A stretch of DNA of 64,000 bases from Deltaproteobacteria bacterium (GCA_006226375.1 SBHC01000014.1:62001-126000), one strand, 5' to 3'; shown: positions 18,203-27,342, counted from the stretch's first letter. Made by a program: numbers and translations. Notes: generated by a model from the sequence alone, not told the origin.

Positions 18203-18772
18203 CTATTTCTTTGCTGCCACCGAGTGCTTGCTCACCTTATCATCCACGCGAACAACTCCTGGTTGTACCACTTTGGCGTTGACCCCACGAAGATTCAGCT
18301 CCCGACCTCGCGGTGAATTCACAAACTGCATCGCTTCCATCCCGAATCGCTCCACAAACTTTTTGCAGCCTGTGTGGGGCGGCTCTGTCACTTCTACAAC
18401 TGTATCTCCAATCGCAAGCTGACTTCCTGGTGGGAGGTTGGTCAGGCTTAGGTCGATGTCCACATACAGTTGATCTCCGGCCAGTGGCCATCGCTCTCGT
18501 TCGCCTGCGATGAGGGCGACGGCCCGGACATTCATCAGGGTGAGTTGTCTCTCGATGTCGAGAGGTTTGTCCGGGTGTTTGGCCAGGCAGCGAGCTTTCC
18601 ATGAGTCGCCCATCATACCTTCTTCGTGGTTGAGTTCCGCGCTCTCCAGGACTTCTCGCTCCAAACGTTGGGGGCGTCGGACAATCATTGCCAGATATCC
18701 CTGCTCCTTCGGCGATGCTAGAATGTCGTCTAGCCCTTGTTCCAACTCTTGCTTGCTTCGGTGCTCTGTCAT
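18203..18772 (-). CDS. MOSC domain protein
   Basis: Protein of 189 aa matching the MOSC fold (the C-terminal domain of molybdenum cofactor sulfurases, also stand-alone). It contains DLSLTNLPPGSQLAIGDT, the conserved Cys in PPHTGCKKF and the following RFG...NSPRGRELNLRGVNAKV segment, which is typical of small stand-alone MOSC proteins. In studied relatives this Cys binds or transfers sulfur, or the domain detoxifies N-hydroxylated compounds with Mo cofactor; the substrate here is not known and there is no molybdenum gene nearby. GGAGG lies upstream of the ATG. It is convergent with the MopE-like gene, 25 bp apart. Confidence 0.85.
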   Translation of the reverse strand: MTEHRSKQELEQGLDDILASPKEQGYLAMIVRRPQRLEREVLESAELNHEEGMMGDSWKARCLAKHPDKPLDIERQLTLMNVRAVALIAGERERWPLAGDQLYVDIDLSLTNLPPGSQLAIGDTVVEVTEPPHTGCKKFVERFGMEAMQFVNSPRGRELNLRGVNAKVVQPGVVRVDDKVSKHSVAAKK

Positions 18773-18973
18773 TTTTCTTGTTCCTCCAAAGGAAGGGGAG
18801 TGCTTCTCAAACTGTTGGTTTCATCTCTCCAACGCAAAGACGGTTGATTTGATGTCGTGGGTCGGTCGCTTTTTCTATCCTACCACATACACTGGAAGGA
18901 ATGTGTTGGATGAGCCAACTGTTGGGATGTTGAATCTGTTTCATTGCAATGATTTCTCCAGAGGAGTATGACA

Positions 18974-19678
18974 ATGGCAACGCAACCTGTATGTGCAGTG
19001 GTGGGAGTTGGACCTGGTATTGGTGGTGCTTTGGCCCGGAAATGGGCAAGCGAAGGATTTCAAGTCGCTCTGATCTCACGAAGTGAGTCTACGCTGGCCC
19101 CGCTTGTCGAGGAACTGGACAATGCCACAGCGTATCCTTGCGATGTGACCGATGCCAACGCCGTAAAAGAAACCTTCGCTAACATCGCACGTGATCTAGG
19201 TCCTGTCGATACTCTGCTGTACAACGCAGGAAGCGGTGTGTTCGGTGGCTACAAAGACATTGACTTGGACGCGTTTGAGCTGTCTTGGAAAGTGAACACG
19301 CGCGGGCTGTTCCTTGTCGCTCGTGAGGTCGCGCCGCAAATGGCTGAGAGAGGCTGTGGCATCATCGGAGTGACTGGAGCGACTGCTTCTCTCCGTGGAA
19401 AACCCTTCACCACAGCGTTTGCTTCCTCCAAAGCAGCACAGCGTAGCTTGGCTCAGTCGCTGGCTCGCGAGTTGGGTCCACAGGGGGTCCATGTGTTTTA
19501 CGCTATCATTGACGGCATGGTTGATCTGCCTCGTACCCGAAAGCAAATGCCGGACAAGCCCGATGAAGTGTTCCTCAACCCCAACGACATTGCTTCAGCC
19601 TACTGGTCATTGAGTTTGCAACCTCGTAGCACCTGGACCTTTGAGCTGGATCTTCGCCCCCACTGCGAATCCTGGTAG
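18974..19678 (+). CDS. Short-chain dehydrogenase/reductase-like protein with Tyr-to-Phe change
   Basis: Protein of 234 aa with the SDR Rossmann fold: VVGVGPGIGGALA at about 9-21 (glycine motif), DVT at 57-59, YNAGSG at 83-88 (NAG motif), GVTGATAS at 132-139 with the catalytic-region Ser, and FASSKAA at 149-155. The normal YxxxK is FxxxK here, so the general acid-base Tyr is missing while Lys 153 remains. I recall a subfamily of SDR-like proteins with this replacement and the HVxxxIIDG segment that is also present here (HVFYAIIDG); its substrate is unknown. The ATG at 18974 has GAGGAG at a normal distance; ATG 18968 is too close to it. Confidence 0.82.
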   Translation: MATQPVCAVVGVGPGIGGALARKWASEGFQVALISRSESTLAPLVEELDNATAYPCDVTDANAVKETFANIARDLGPVDTLLYNAGSGVFGGYKDIDLDAFELSWKVNTRGLFLVAREVAPQMAERGCGIIGVTGATASLRGKPFTTAFASSKAAQRSLAQSLARELGPQGVHVFYAIIDGMVDLPRTRKQMPDKPDEVFLNPNDIASAYWSLSLQPRSTWTFELDLRPHCESW

Positions 19679-20309
19679 CTTTCTCTTCCTCTCTTTCTGC
19701 TTTCTTTGCACCTCTTCTTGATAGCTTCTAGCTTCGTTAAAGAAAAATCTTGACAAGCTATAGGTACTATACTACCAAAGTAGGGAATAAACATTTTGTC
19801 CTGTTCTACCTTTCCTTGCGAGAAGGAAAAGTACAGCATGACAGAATGCAGTCAAAACCTTAATTCTCAGCACACTATGGTGGACAGAGTCTCTGTGCGT
19901 CTTGCGTTTGAAGAGTTGGGTTTGTTTTGGATAGCGTTTTACAATCAGATACTTCATCTACTTGCTTTGGCAGTGTGAGCTGAAGTACCCGATTGCAAAA
20001 TCGAACAACATTGCAGTGCTGAAAGGCTACCGTCTCCTTGCTCTTTTTTGGGAAAGAAGGGGTGGGTTTTTCTGTTGGGCTGTTTGTGCGGTACAGTGAG
20101 TACGTAGATCTTCGTAGCTTGTATGTATAACTACGTCGTCTGATATGTAGCTATCTTTGGATATGCTATCGCTGTGCTGTAGAAATGCCTCGTTGCGTCT
20201 TGTGTGGCTCTTGATATTCGTCAGGGGCAACTCTTGCGTGGGAAAGGCTCGCTTTGTATCCGGAATGAGGCAGAGAAAGGGGTGGTCTCTTCAGGAAGGA
20301 GAAGAGCCC
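19679..20309. promoter_or_regulatory. Intergenic region upstream of the heme locus with inverted repeats
   Basis: This is 631 bp without a convincing gene (the short ORFs lack ribosome sites and family features). Two palindromic elements stand out: TATAG-GTA-CTATA at 19759-19771 just after a TTGACA at 19750-19755, and ACGTAG (20102-20107) paired with CTACGT (20131-20136) in an AT-rich stretch. They are possible operators for a metal- or heme-responsive regulator, but no Fur-box consensus was found. Which one drives hmuT is unknown. Confidence 0.35.
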
Positions 20310-21230
20310 GTGAATCTCAGGTGTCTGACTCTCTTGGTCTTGTATTGTTGTGCTTGTTTTGCCAGTAGAGTAAGGCAAGTACAGGCGAGGCCTCTCGTTG
20401 TTAAGGATGCTGAAGGAAAGCCGGTGCGCATCCATTCCGTTAAGCGTATCGTGAGTCTAAATGGCACGCTTACGGAGACGTTGTTTGCCTTGGGCGCTGG
20501 AACGCGTTTGGTGGGGCGGGATACATCATCGTATTACCCGAAGGCAGCTTTGGCTTTGCCTACCGTTGGGTATCAACATCGTCTGAACGCTGAGGGGATC
20601 TTACGGTTGCGTCCCACTTTGGTGGTAGGGTTGTCTTCTGTGAAGCCTCATTCTGTGTTGGAACAGATCCGCAAGGCCGGAGTGACCGTACTTTTGCTTC
20701 CTTCTGTGAACAACGCTGCGACCAGTCAACGTATGATTCAAACGCTAGGACGGGTTGTTGGCAAGGAAAAGCAAGCAGCCTTGTTACTCAAAGCCGTTGA
20801 TGGGCACCTGAGCAAGTTAAAGAAAGCCCGCGCTGCCTACAAAAAGAGACCTCGGGTGTTGTTCTTGTATCTCCGTGGTCATCGGCTTCAGTTTGTGTTG
20901 GGGAGAGGCACCTTTGTGGATGGGTTGTTGGCGTTGATTGGTGCCGACAATGCGGTCTCGATACGTCGGGCGAAGCCTCTCTCCACAGAAGGCTTGGTCG
21001 TTGCAAAGCCCGATGTCATCGTTGTGTTTGCCAAAGGGGTTCGTTCGGTGGGGGGGCTGCCGTCCCTGCAAAAGCTACCTGGGATCTCTTTGACGCCGGC
21101 CGGTCGGAGCAAGCGCTTTGTTGTGATGGACGACCTGTACCTGGGTGGATTTGGACCTAGGTTTGCCAGGGCTGCGCTGGATCTGTTCCACGGTGTGTTT
21201 GTCGCCAAAGGCACCTACATCAAGCGTTGA
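20310..21230 (+). CDS. hmuT: Heme ABC transporter, periplasmic heme-binding protein HmuT
   Basis: Protein of 306 aa of the class III periplasmic binding protein family. A signal peptide (LTLLVLYCCACFASRV...VQA) is followed by VKRIVSLNGTLTETLFALGAGTRLVGRD, then YYPKAA, LPTVGYQ and LNAEGILRLRPTLVVG, the pattern characteristic of HmuT/ShuT-type heme carriers. It shuttles heme from the outer membrane receptor to the inner membrane permease. Start GTG 20310 has AAGGAG eight bases upstream and gives a proper signal peptide; the frame is open further upstream, to 20157, without support. The stop TGA is 10 bp before hmuU, showing normal use of TGA as a stop. Confidence 0.9.
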   Translation: MNLRCLTLLVLYCCACFASRVRQVQARPLVVKDAEGKPVRIHSVKRIVSLNGTLTETLFALGAGTRLVGRDTSSYYPKAALALPTVGYQHRLNAEGILRLRPTLVVGLSSVKPHSVLEQIRKAGVTVLLLPSVNNAATSQRMIQTLGRVVGKEKQAALLLKAVDGHLSKLKKARAAYKKRPRVLFLYLRGHRLQFVLGRGTFVDGLLALIGADNAVSIRRAKPLSTEGLVVAKPDVIVVFAKGVRSVGGLPSLQKLPGISLTPAGRSKRFVVMDDLYLGGFGPRFARAALDLFHGVFVAKGTYIKR

Positions 21231-21240
21231 GGGGGGCGGT

Positions 21241-22242
21241 ATGACTCTTCTCTCGCAAAAGAGGTTGTGGCTTTTGGTCGCCATTCTCATGGTCACCGTG
21301 TTGGTTGCTGCAGGGACTGGTGCATACTTCATTACGCCGTGGAAGATTCCTTCCATCTTGTGGCAGAGAGGTGAAGGTTACGCCGTGCTGGTCCATGTTC
21401 GTCTGCCTCGTGTGGTGTTGGCGTGCTGCGTCGGAGCGATTCTGGCGATGGCTGGCGCGTCGTTGCAAGGGTTGTTTCGCAATCCTCTGGCTGATCCTGG
21501 CCTGCTCGGTGTGAACGCCGGCGCAGGCTTTGGCGCGGCTCTTTGGATTGTGTTGGTGGGCTCTTCATTCTTGGGAGTCTGGGGAACATCCTTGGCTGCG
21601 TTCGTGGGCGCTTGGTGCGTGACTTGGCTGGCCTGGCGTCTTGCACAAGCCGAAGGCCGAATGCTTGTCGCCACGCTGCTTTTGGCTGGTATCGCCCTCA
21701 ACAGCTTTGCTGGCGCAGGTATTGGTTTGATGACGTACCTTGCCGACGACCAGCAGCTTCGAAACCTAACATTCTGGCTTCTGGGTGGTCTGGGTGGAAG
21801 TACCTGGACCCTTGTGTTCGTTGTCGGGGTGTGTGGCAGCCTCGGGATGCTTCTTCAGCTTCGTCAGGCCAGGGCCCTCGACTTGATGACGTTGGGGGAA
21901 TCCGACGCCTACCACATGGGCGTCGCAACGGAGCCTCTCAAACAACAAGTTGTCTTGGGCGTTACCTTAAGTGTTGCTGTGGGTATCGCAGCGTCGGGTG
22001 GTATTGGTTTTGTGGGTCTTGTGGTGCCGCACCTCTTGCGGCTCTGGGGCGGAGCAAACCATCGCTATTTGTTGGCAGCTTCTGCGTTGGGCGGTGCTAT
22101 CCTTTTGGTTTTGGCTGACCTGTTGGCTCGTGTGGTCGTTGCACCCGCTGAAATCCCCGTGGGAATTGTAACCTCTCTGCTTGGCGCTCCCTTTCTTACC
22201 TGGCTACTTCTGCGAAGCAAACGGGAGGCGCTTTATGCTTAA
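21241..22242 (+). CDS. hmuU: Heme ABC transporter permease HmuU (FecCD family)
   Basis: Protein of 333 aa with about nine to ten hydrophobic spans. FecCD-family signatures: VRLPRVVLACCVGAILAMAGASLQGLFRNPLADPGLLGVNAGAGFGA is represented by its key pieces RLPRV, GASLQG, RNPLADP and LGV; LLAGIALNSF, GIGFVGLVVPHLLRL and the C-terminal PAEIPVGIVTSLLGAPFF-like region are also present. It forms the inner membrane channel for heme with HmuV. The ATG is preceded by a G-rich site. It overlaps hmuV by 8 bp. Confidence 0.92.
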   Translation: MTLLSQKRLWLLVAILMVTVLVAAGTGAYFITPWKIPSILWQRGEGYAVLVHVRLPRVVLACCVGAILAMAGASLQGLFRNPLADPGLLGVNAGAGFGAALWIVLVGSSFLGVWGTSLAAFVGAWCVTWLAWRLAQAEGRMLVATLLLAGIALNSFAGAGIGLMTYLADDQQLRNLTFWLLGGLGGSTWTLVFVVGVCGSLGMLLQLRQARALDLMTLGESDAYHMGVATEPLKQQVVLGVTLSVAVGIAASGGIGFVGLVVPHLLRLWGGANHRYLLAASALGGAILLVLADLLARVVVAPAEIPVGIVTSLLGAPFLTWLLLRSKREALYA

Positions 22243-23023
22243 GTTAGAACACATTCAATTTCGCCGAGAGGGTGCGCATCGTTGGATTCTGAATGGTATC
22301 AATCTTTCGTTACATGCGGGTCAATTCCTGGGTTTGGTTGGGCCGAATGGCTCTGGGAAGAGCACCTTGTTGCGTGTGATGTCAGGGGAGTGGAAGCCCA
22401 CTGGTGGCACCGTCTACCTGCACGACAAGTCCTTGTCGACCTATAGCCCTTCAGAGTTGGCGCAACATCGAGCGTTTCTTAACCAAAAGAGCTCTCTTGC
22501 GTTTCCCTTTGCTGTTGAAGAGGTGGTACGCTGGGGTTTGTTTCGACATCGTCCGAACAACCGCGCATCCATACAAGGTGGGTTTTCTCCCGAAGGAGCG
22601 ATGGATTCGATGGATCTTACTGCTTTTGCGCAGCGCTTGTATCCAACGTTGTCGGGAGGGGAAGCCTGTCGGGTGGACATCGCTCGCGTGTTGGTTCAAC
22701 AAACGCCAGTGCTGCTTTTGGATGAACCCACCAATCACCTCGACCCTTGCTACCAAGTCCGAGTTCTTTCCCTGTGCCGCGAGCTTGTTGCGAAGGGTGC
22801 TATTGTGGTGGCAGCGTTGCACGACCTTAACCTCGCGGCCCAACACTGTGATCAACTGATGCTTCTGGCTGAGGGAGAAGTGGCTGCTTATGGCAAACCG
22901 GAAGAGGTTCTTTGCACAGACACTCTAACTCAGGTGTATCAGGTCCCTTTTGAAAGCTACACAACACAAAACAATCTACCCATTGTGTTTCCTTCTCTGC
23001 GTGAAACCACGTTGACTGTATAA
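22235..23023 (+). CDS. hmuV: Heme ABC transporter ATP-binding protein HmuV
   Basis: ABC ATPase of 262 aa. Walker A GPNGSGKST near 37-45, Q-loop in NQKSS, signature LSGGE, Walker B VLLLDEPTNHLDP and the switch His in ALHDLNLA are all intact. Sequence style and position after hmuU identify it as HmuV. The start ATG 22235 lies inside the end of hmuU, with GGGAGG upstream, so translation is coupled. It powers heme import into the cytoplasm, where the HugZ-like protein encoded next could handle it. Confidence 0.92.
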   Translation: MLKLEHIQFRREGAHRWILNGINLSLHAGQFLGLVGPNGSGKSTLLRVMSGEWKPTGGTVYLHDKSLSTYSPSELAQHRAFLNQKSSLAFPFAVEEVVRWGLFRHRPNNRASIQGGFSPEGAMDSMDLTAFAQRLYPTLSGGEACRVDIARVLVQQTPVLLLDEPTNHLDPCYQVRVLSLCRELVAKGAIVVAALHDLNLAAQHCDQLMLLAEGEVAAYGKPEEVLCTDTLTQVYQVPFESYTTQNNLPIVFPSLRETTLTV

Positions 23024-23037
23024 CAAGGAGGTCTCTT

Positions 23038-23892
23038 ATGACGGATACAACGAAAACCGAAGAATCGTTTCCAGAGAACGAGCGCTTGCACCGCTCCACT
23101 TACAACCCACGTGAAGGTCATGTCCTTCCTACTCATGGCGACTACGCCCGAACCATTACCGTGGCCAGTCACCAGGGTGTGTTGTCGACCATTGACCGCG
23201 AAGATGGCACTCCGTATGGCTCGATTGTTGAGCTACTTCCTCTCCCCAACGGTGACTTTGCCTTCTTTGTGAGTGGGATGGCGGACCACACCAAGAACCT
23301 GAAGAAAAACCCCCAATGCTCGATCTTGGTAGCAGAGGGTTTTGGCCAAGGTTACGCGTTGGCTCTTTCCCGAGCAACCTACATGGGAAAAGCTACAAAA
23401 GTAACAGAAGACCTGGAGAGCCTTCGGGAAGGCTATCTGAAGCTACACCCGGAAGCTCATGTCTATATTGATTTTCCCGACTTTGTTTTTTACCAACTCA
23501 AGATTGAACGAGTCCGATACATCGGCGGGTTTGGACGTATGAGCTGGGTGGAAGGTGGAGAATACCAAAGCGCTTCGCCCGATCCTCTTTGGGAGAAAGC
23601 GGACGGTATCATCCAGCACATGAACGAAGATCATCAGCATAACCTTCGCGACTACGCTCATGCTTTCGGCAAAGTCGAAGGTGATATCGATAGCATTGTC
23701 ATGACTTGCGTGGACCGGTTTGGCTTTGAAATGCGCGCCCGTCAGGGAGAACGTGAACATACCGTTCGTATCTCCTTCTCCGAAGAAGTCACGGACCCCA
23801 AACGAGTTCGTCATGAGATGGTCGCCTTGGCTCAGCAGGCTCGGGAAGCGCTAGGCAAACCTGCGACAAAATCGTCCGGAACACACAACTAA
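23038..23892 (+). CDS. HugZ-like heme-binding/oxygenase protein (PPOX fold plus DUF2470)
   Basis: Protein of 284 aa, cytoplasmic (no signal). The N-terminal part (about 25-175) has the split-barrel fold of pyridoxamine-phosphate-oxidase-like proteins (GDYARTITVASHQGVLSTID, YGSIVELLPL, ADHTKNLKKNP, YIGGFGRMSWV). The C-terminal part has the DUF2470 signature HMNEDHQHNLRDYAHAF. This two-part architecture is that of HugZ/HutZ heme oxygenases that release iron from imported heme. The location after hmuTUV supports that role; enzyme activity is inferred. A strong AAGGAGG site precedes the ATG, 14 bp after hmuV. Confidence 0.85.
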   Translation: MTDTTKTEESFPENERLHRSTYNPREGHVLPTHGDYARTITVASHQGVLSTIDREDGTPYGSIVELLPLPNGDFAFFVSGMADHTKNLKKNPQCSILVAEGFGQGYALALSRATYMGKATKVTEDLESLREGYLKLHPEAHVYIDFPDFVFYQLKIERVRYIGGFGRMSWVEGGEYQSASPDPLWEKADGIIQHMNEDHQHNLRDYAHAFGKVEGDIDSIVMTCVDRFGFEMRARQGEREHTVRISFSEEVTDPKRVRHEMVALAQQAREALGKPATKSSGTHN

Positions 23893-24030
23893 ACAAAGCC
23901 GCTTCTTCGCATAGCTTGATGCCCCTTCGTTGGTCGCTTTTGTATCGCAACCAGCGCAACGGGAGAGGTGCGCGCGCCGTTTGGCTTGTGAGCGGAAAGA
24001 GGCATGTTTCAAGAATACAGGAGAGTTACA

Positions 24031-25230
24031 ATGAAAACGTGGTGGACTTTAGCTGGTAAAGTGTTTGGTCTGGGTTTGGTTCTGTCGATGGGGCTTTGGA
24101 TGGTGCGCTGTGCTCCCCCTCTGCAATCCAGCCAGGAAATGTCAACAACAGACGGTGGAACGTCCAACTCGATCCCGGATGGACCACCCCAGACTCGCGT
24201 CGCACCCGGTGAGACGTTTGTTTCCAAGGACCTTGGTGACGGCGTGACGCAGGTCCGGATTAACTCGTCGGATGAATCCAAGTGGCTGTACTTTTCATTC
24301 TCGTTTGGACGTCTTGTGGAGCCCAGCGACGCTGCAAACTCTACCGACTGGGATCTCGGTTTCCAACGTTTCAAGGTGAAGTCCAACAGTGGCATTAGCG
24401 GGAAAGGAGGGGTGGAAGTTGCTATCCTGGAAGGAGCATCGTTTGATAGCTTGCAGGAGGCTCCCCGAGAAGGGTATCACACCGACAAAGACGACGGTGA
24501 CGACGAAGACTCCGACCCTGACTACGCCTTTTTGATCAATAACACTTGGTACGCTTACAACCCTGTGGAGCACACGCTCAAACCTCGCGACCGGGTGTAT
24601 GTGCTCAAGAGCGCAGAAGGACAGTATTACAAGCTACAGTTCTTGAGCTATTACGATGAGAATGGGAACTCTGGTTTTCCAACCTTCAAGTGGGCAAAAA
24701 TCAAAGCACCCAGTGTCGAACCACCCCAGGCTCCACCTGTGGAAACAGAAGACAAAGGGAATGGGGTGACTGAAGTCCGCATCAACTCGGAAGATCGGTC
24801 CAAATGGGTGTATTACTCCTTTGAGACGAATGCTCAAGTGACCCCAACAGAGCCTGAAAAAGAGACCAACTGGCACCTTGGGTTCCAGCGGTTCCAGGTG
24901 AAAACCAACGGGGGAGTCAACGGCGCTCTTGGTGTTGAGGTGGCTGTCGTGGACGGAACGGACTTTGCGTCACTGACCCAAGCACCCAAAGAAGGCTACC
25001 TTACAGACAAAACGGAAGATGCGGACAATGACCAAAGCCCCGATTGGGCGTTTCTCGTTCAAGGGGCTTGGTTCGCTTACAACCCGCAGACACACCAACT
25101 CTCTCCACGTGAACGGTTGTACGTGGTCAAAATTAAGGACCAGTATTACAAGCTTCAGTTCCTTGCCTACTACAAAGACAAAACGGCAGGCTACCCCGTG
25201 TTTCAGTGGGCAAAGATCCAGGCTCCTTAA
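24031..25230 (+). CDS. Exported protein with two tandem HmuY-like heme-binding domains
   Basis: Protein of 399 aa. Two homologous domains follow the leader: about 70-225 and 240-399. Each has the HmuY pattern VRINS(S/E)D-x-S-K-W-x-Y-x-SF, then (S/E)TxWxLGFQRF(K/Q)VK(S/T)N(S/G)G and (W)YAYNPxxHxLxPRxRxYV(V/L)K followed by YYKLQFL-YY. HmuY of Porphyromonas binds heme at the cell surface and passes it to HmuR; a similar role with the receptor encoded next is likely. The leader has a Cys (RCAPPLQ) where a lipidated Cys would sit, but Arg before it makes a poor lipobox. Tandem duplication is unusual. ATG 24031 has AGGAG upstream; the formal start at 24004 does not. Confidence 0.82.
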   Translation: MKTWWTLAGKVFGLGLVLSMGLWMVRCAPPLQSSQEMSTTDGGTSNSIPDGPPQTRVAPGETFVSKDLGDGVTQVRINSSDESKWLYFSFSFGRLVEPSDAANSTDWDLGFQRFKVKSNSGISGKGGVEVAILEGASFDSLQEAPREGYHTDKDDGDDEDSDPDYAFLINNTWYAYNPVEHTLKPRDRVYVLKSAEGQYYKLQFLSYYDENGNSGFPTFKWAKIKAPSVEPPQAPPVETEDKGNGVTEVRINSEDRSKWVYYSFETNAQVTPTEPEKETNWHLGFQRFQVKTNGGVNGALGVEVAVVDGTDFASLTQAPKEGYLTDKTEDADNDQSPDWAFLVQGAWFAYNPQTHQLSPRERLYVVKIKDQYYKLQFLAYYKDKTAGYPVFQWAKIQAP

Positions 25231-25254
25231 GTCATGTTCGCTTTGAAGGATGTT

Positions 25255-27342
25255 ATGACAAGAGCAATTCCTTGGCTGTTGGGAGGGTGGGTTCTTCTCG
25301 GAGTGATGGTTGCTTCAAGTGCTTTTGCAGCTTCTCCTTACCCAGTTGGACAAGAGGAACAGCCGATGAACTTGGGAGAAGGTGGCAAAGAGTCTGCCTC
25401 ACAGCCCAAGCGAAAAGGTCGGTCAAGAACGAGCCAATCCAAACAGAGCCCAGGCAAGGCAGCCTCCAAGAAGAAAGAGGATGAGGATGCGCTTGGTTTA
25501 AGTACCATGGTTGTAACAGGTTCGCGTCGTGCTCGAAAGCTCAAAGACACCGTGACGCAAACCGAAGTGATCACACGAAAGCAGCTACAAGCTACCTCAG
25601 CCCAGCGGTTGAGTGAGGTGCTGGAGACTCACTTGGGCATCCAAATCACTCATCCGGCTGGAGCTGGTACAGGGCTTCAAATCCAGGGGCTAAACAGCAA
25701 GCACATCTTGTTGTTGCTGGATGGCCAGCGAATCAACGGACGTGTGCGAGGCGTCCTTGACCTGGACCGTGTTCCCATCGAAAGCATCGAGCGTATCGAG
25801 ATCATCAAAGGAGCGACTTCGGCCTTGTACGGTGCCGACGCGATGGGCGGTGTGATCAACATTGTCACGCGGAAACCCAGAGAGCCGTTCTTCGCGAACC
25901 TGTCAGGTCGCTATGGGTACGGTGACAGCCACCTCGGTGATATCTCTGGAACGGTGGGGCTTCGGTACAGAGGGTGGAGCGGTCTTTTGTCTTTGTCGTG
26001 GGCGAAATACGAAAGCTGGGACCGAGACACAAGCACGCCCTCCACAACCGGAAGCAACGACCATCAACTTCAGGTGGATGGCAAGGTCTCGTACGAGTTC
26101 TCGAAGAAGGTCTCGTTGCGATTGCAAAGTAACTACCAGTACCGTGACCGCGCTGGCGTCGACAGCAACAGCGTCGGAGCCATATACGACCGAACAAATC
26201 GGACGGAGTCGTCAACCACAGGGTTGTTCTTGGATGCTAGGCTTGCTCCTTTGATGCGCTTGCGTTGGAGAGCCAACGCATCCTACTTTCGCGATCAGTT
26301 TTTGTACGAGCAGCGGCGTGGTGCCTCTCCTGGTGAAGTCCAAGATACTCAGGATGTGCTGTTGGAGAATGTGTTGCAGTTTGACGTGGGTTTGGGTTCG
26401 TCTCATATTCTCTCTGTTGGGGTTGATGCCTTGTACGAAAGGATTCAAACTCCCCGAGTTCAGGGTGGGGCGTCCGAGCGGGGTCGAGTGGCTTTGTTTG
26501 CTCAGTACGAATGGATGCTCTCGAAGCCCATCCGCGTTAGCCTTGTTCCAGGAGTGCGAATAAGCTACGACACGCAGTTCCAATGGGCGTTTAATCCGAA
26601 GTTATCAGTGCGAGTGGATCCTATCCCTAAACTCGCTTTGCGAGCAAGCTATGGATTTGGCTTTCGGGCTCCCGACTTTAAGGACCTGTATCTGCAGTTT
26701 GAGAATGGTGCAGCGGGTTACGTGGTAAAAGGAAACCCTGAACTCAAGCCCGAGTATGGACGGAGCTTGCAGGTTGGAGTGGAGTGGTCAGGTCTGTCGT
26801 GGATGGTTGGGCGAGCAAACTTCTATCGCAATGACCTGAACAACCTTATCAATACCCAGAGTCTTTCTGGGCAACCCGGAGAAACGCTTCAGATTACCTA
26901 CACCAACATCGACGCTGCGGTGACCCAAGGTGTGGAAGCTCAGCTTGTGTTCTCTTACCAAAGATACTTTCAATGTGCTTTGGGATACACTTATCTTTGG
27001 AGTGAAGACGCTTCGACCCGCAAGCCTTTGTTCGGTCGGCCTGCTCATCGTGGGACCTTTCAGCTTATCGGTCGAGTGCCTCAGGTTGGGCTACGTTTGA
27101 TGGTCCGAGGAGCTATTGTTGGCCCTCGTGACAACGAAGCTGACACCAACGCTGATGGTGAGCTAGAGCGCATTCCTTTGGAGCCGTATGTGTTGTTCCA
27201 TGCGCGTCTAAGCTATCACTTTTGGAGGCGTCAGATGTCCGTGTTTGTCTCTGTGCAGAACATTCTCAACGCGGGCGACCCCACTTTCCTACCGATCCGG
27301 CCCCGTACCTTCTTTGCCGGGCTTCGCTACCAGTACCGCTGA
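25255..27342 (+). CDS. TonB-dependent outer membrane heme receptor
   Basis: Protein of 695 aa. Signal peptide, a Lys/Ser-rich linker, then STMVVTGSR (TonB-box/plug start), plug domain with LSEVLETHLGIQI, LLLLDGQRINGR, IERIEIIKGATSALYGADAMGGVINIVT, and a long beta-barrel ending GLRYQYR. FRAP (GFGFRAPDFKDLYL) and NPEL (KGNPELKPE) boxes typical of heme receptors are present. In characterised heme receptors a His lies between the two boxes; none is seen here. It imports heme through the outer membrane using TonB energy. ATG 25255 has GAAGGA nearby; ATG 25234 is a second possibility. Confidence 0.9.
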   Translation: MTRAIPWLLGGWVLLGVMVASSAFAASPYPVGQEEQPMNLGEGGKESASQPKRKGRSRTSQSKQSPGKAASKKKEDEDALGLSTMVVTGSRRARKLKDTVTQTEVITRKQLQATSAQRLSEVLETHLGIQITHPAGAGTGLQIQGLNSKHILLLLDGQRINGRVRGVLDLDRVPIESIERIEIIKGATSALYGADAMGGVINIVTRKPREPFFANLSGRYGYGDSHLGDISGTVGLRYRGWSGLLSLSWAKYESWDRDTSTPSTTGSNDHQLQVDGKVSYEFSKKVSLRLQSNYQYRDRAGVDSNSVGAIYDRTNRTESSTTGLFLDARLAPLMRLRWRANASYFRDQFLYEQRRGASPGEVQDTQDVLLENVLQFDVGLGSSHILSVGVDALYERIQTPRVQGGASERGRVALFAQYEWMLSKPIRVSLVPGVRISYDTQFQWAFNPKLSVRVDPIPKLALRASYGFGFRAPDFKDLYLQFENGAAGYVVKGNPELKPEYGRSLQVGVEWSGLSWMVGRANFYRNDLNNLINTQSLSGQPGETLQITYTNIDAAVTQGVEAQLVFSYQRYFQCALGYTYLWSEDASTRKPLFGRPAHRGTFQLIGRVPQVGLRLMVRGAIVGPRDNEADTNADGELERIPLEPYVLFHARLSYHFWRRQMSVFVSVQNILNAGDPTFLPIRPRTFFAGLRYQYR

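Noticed and set aside
19750-19773. Standard sigma-70 promoter TTGACA/TATACT before the heme locus
   Set aside because: The spacer is only 12 bp; kept as a possible operator region only.
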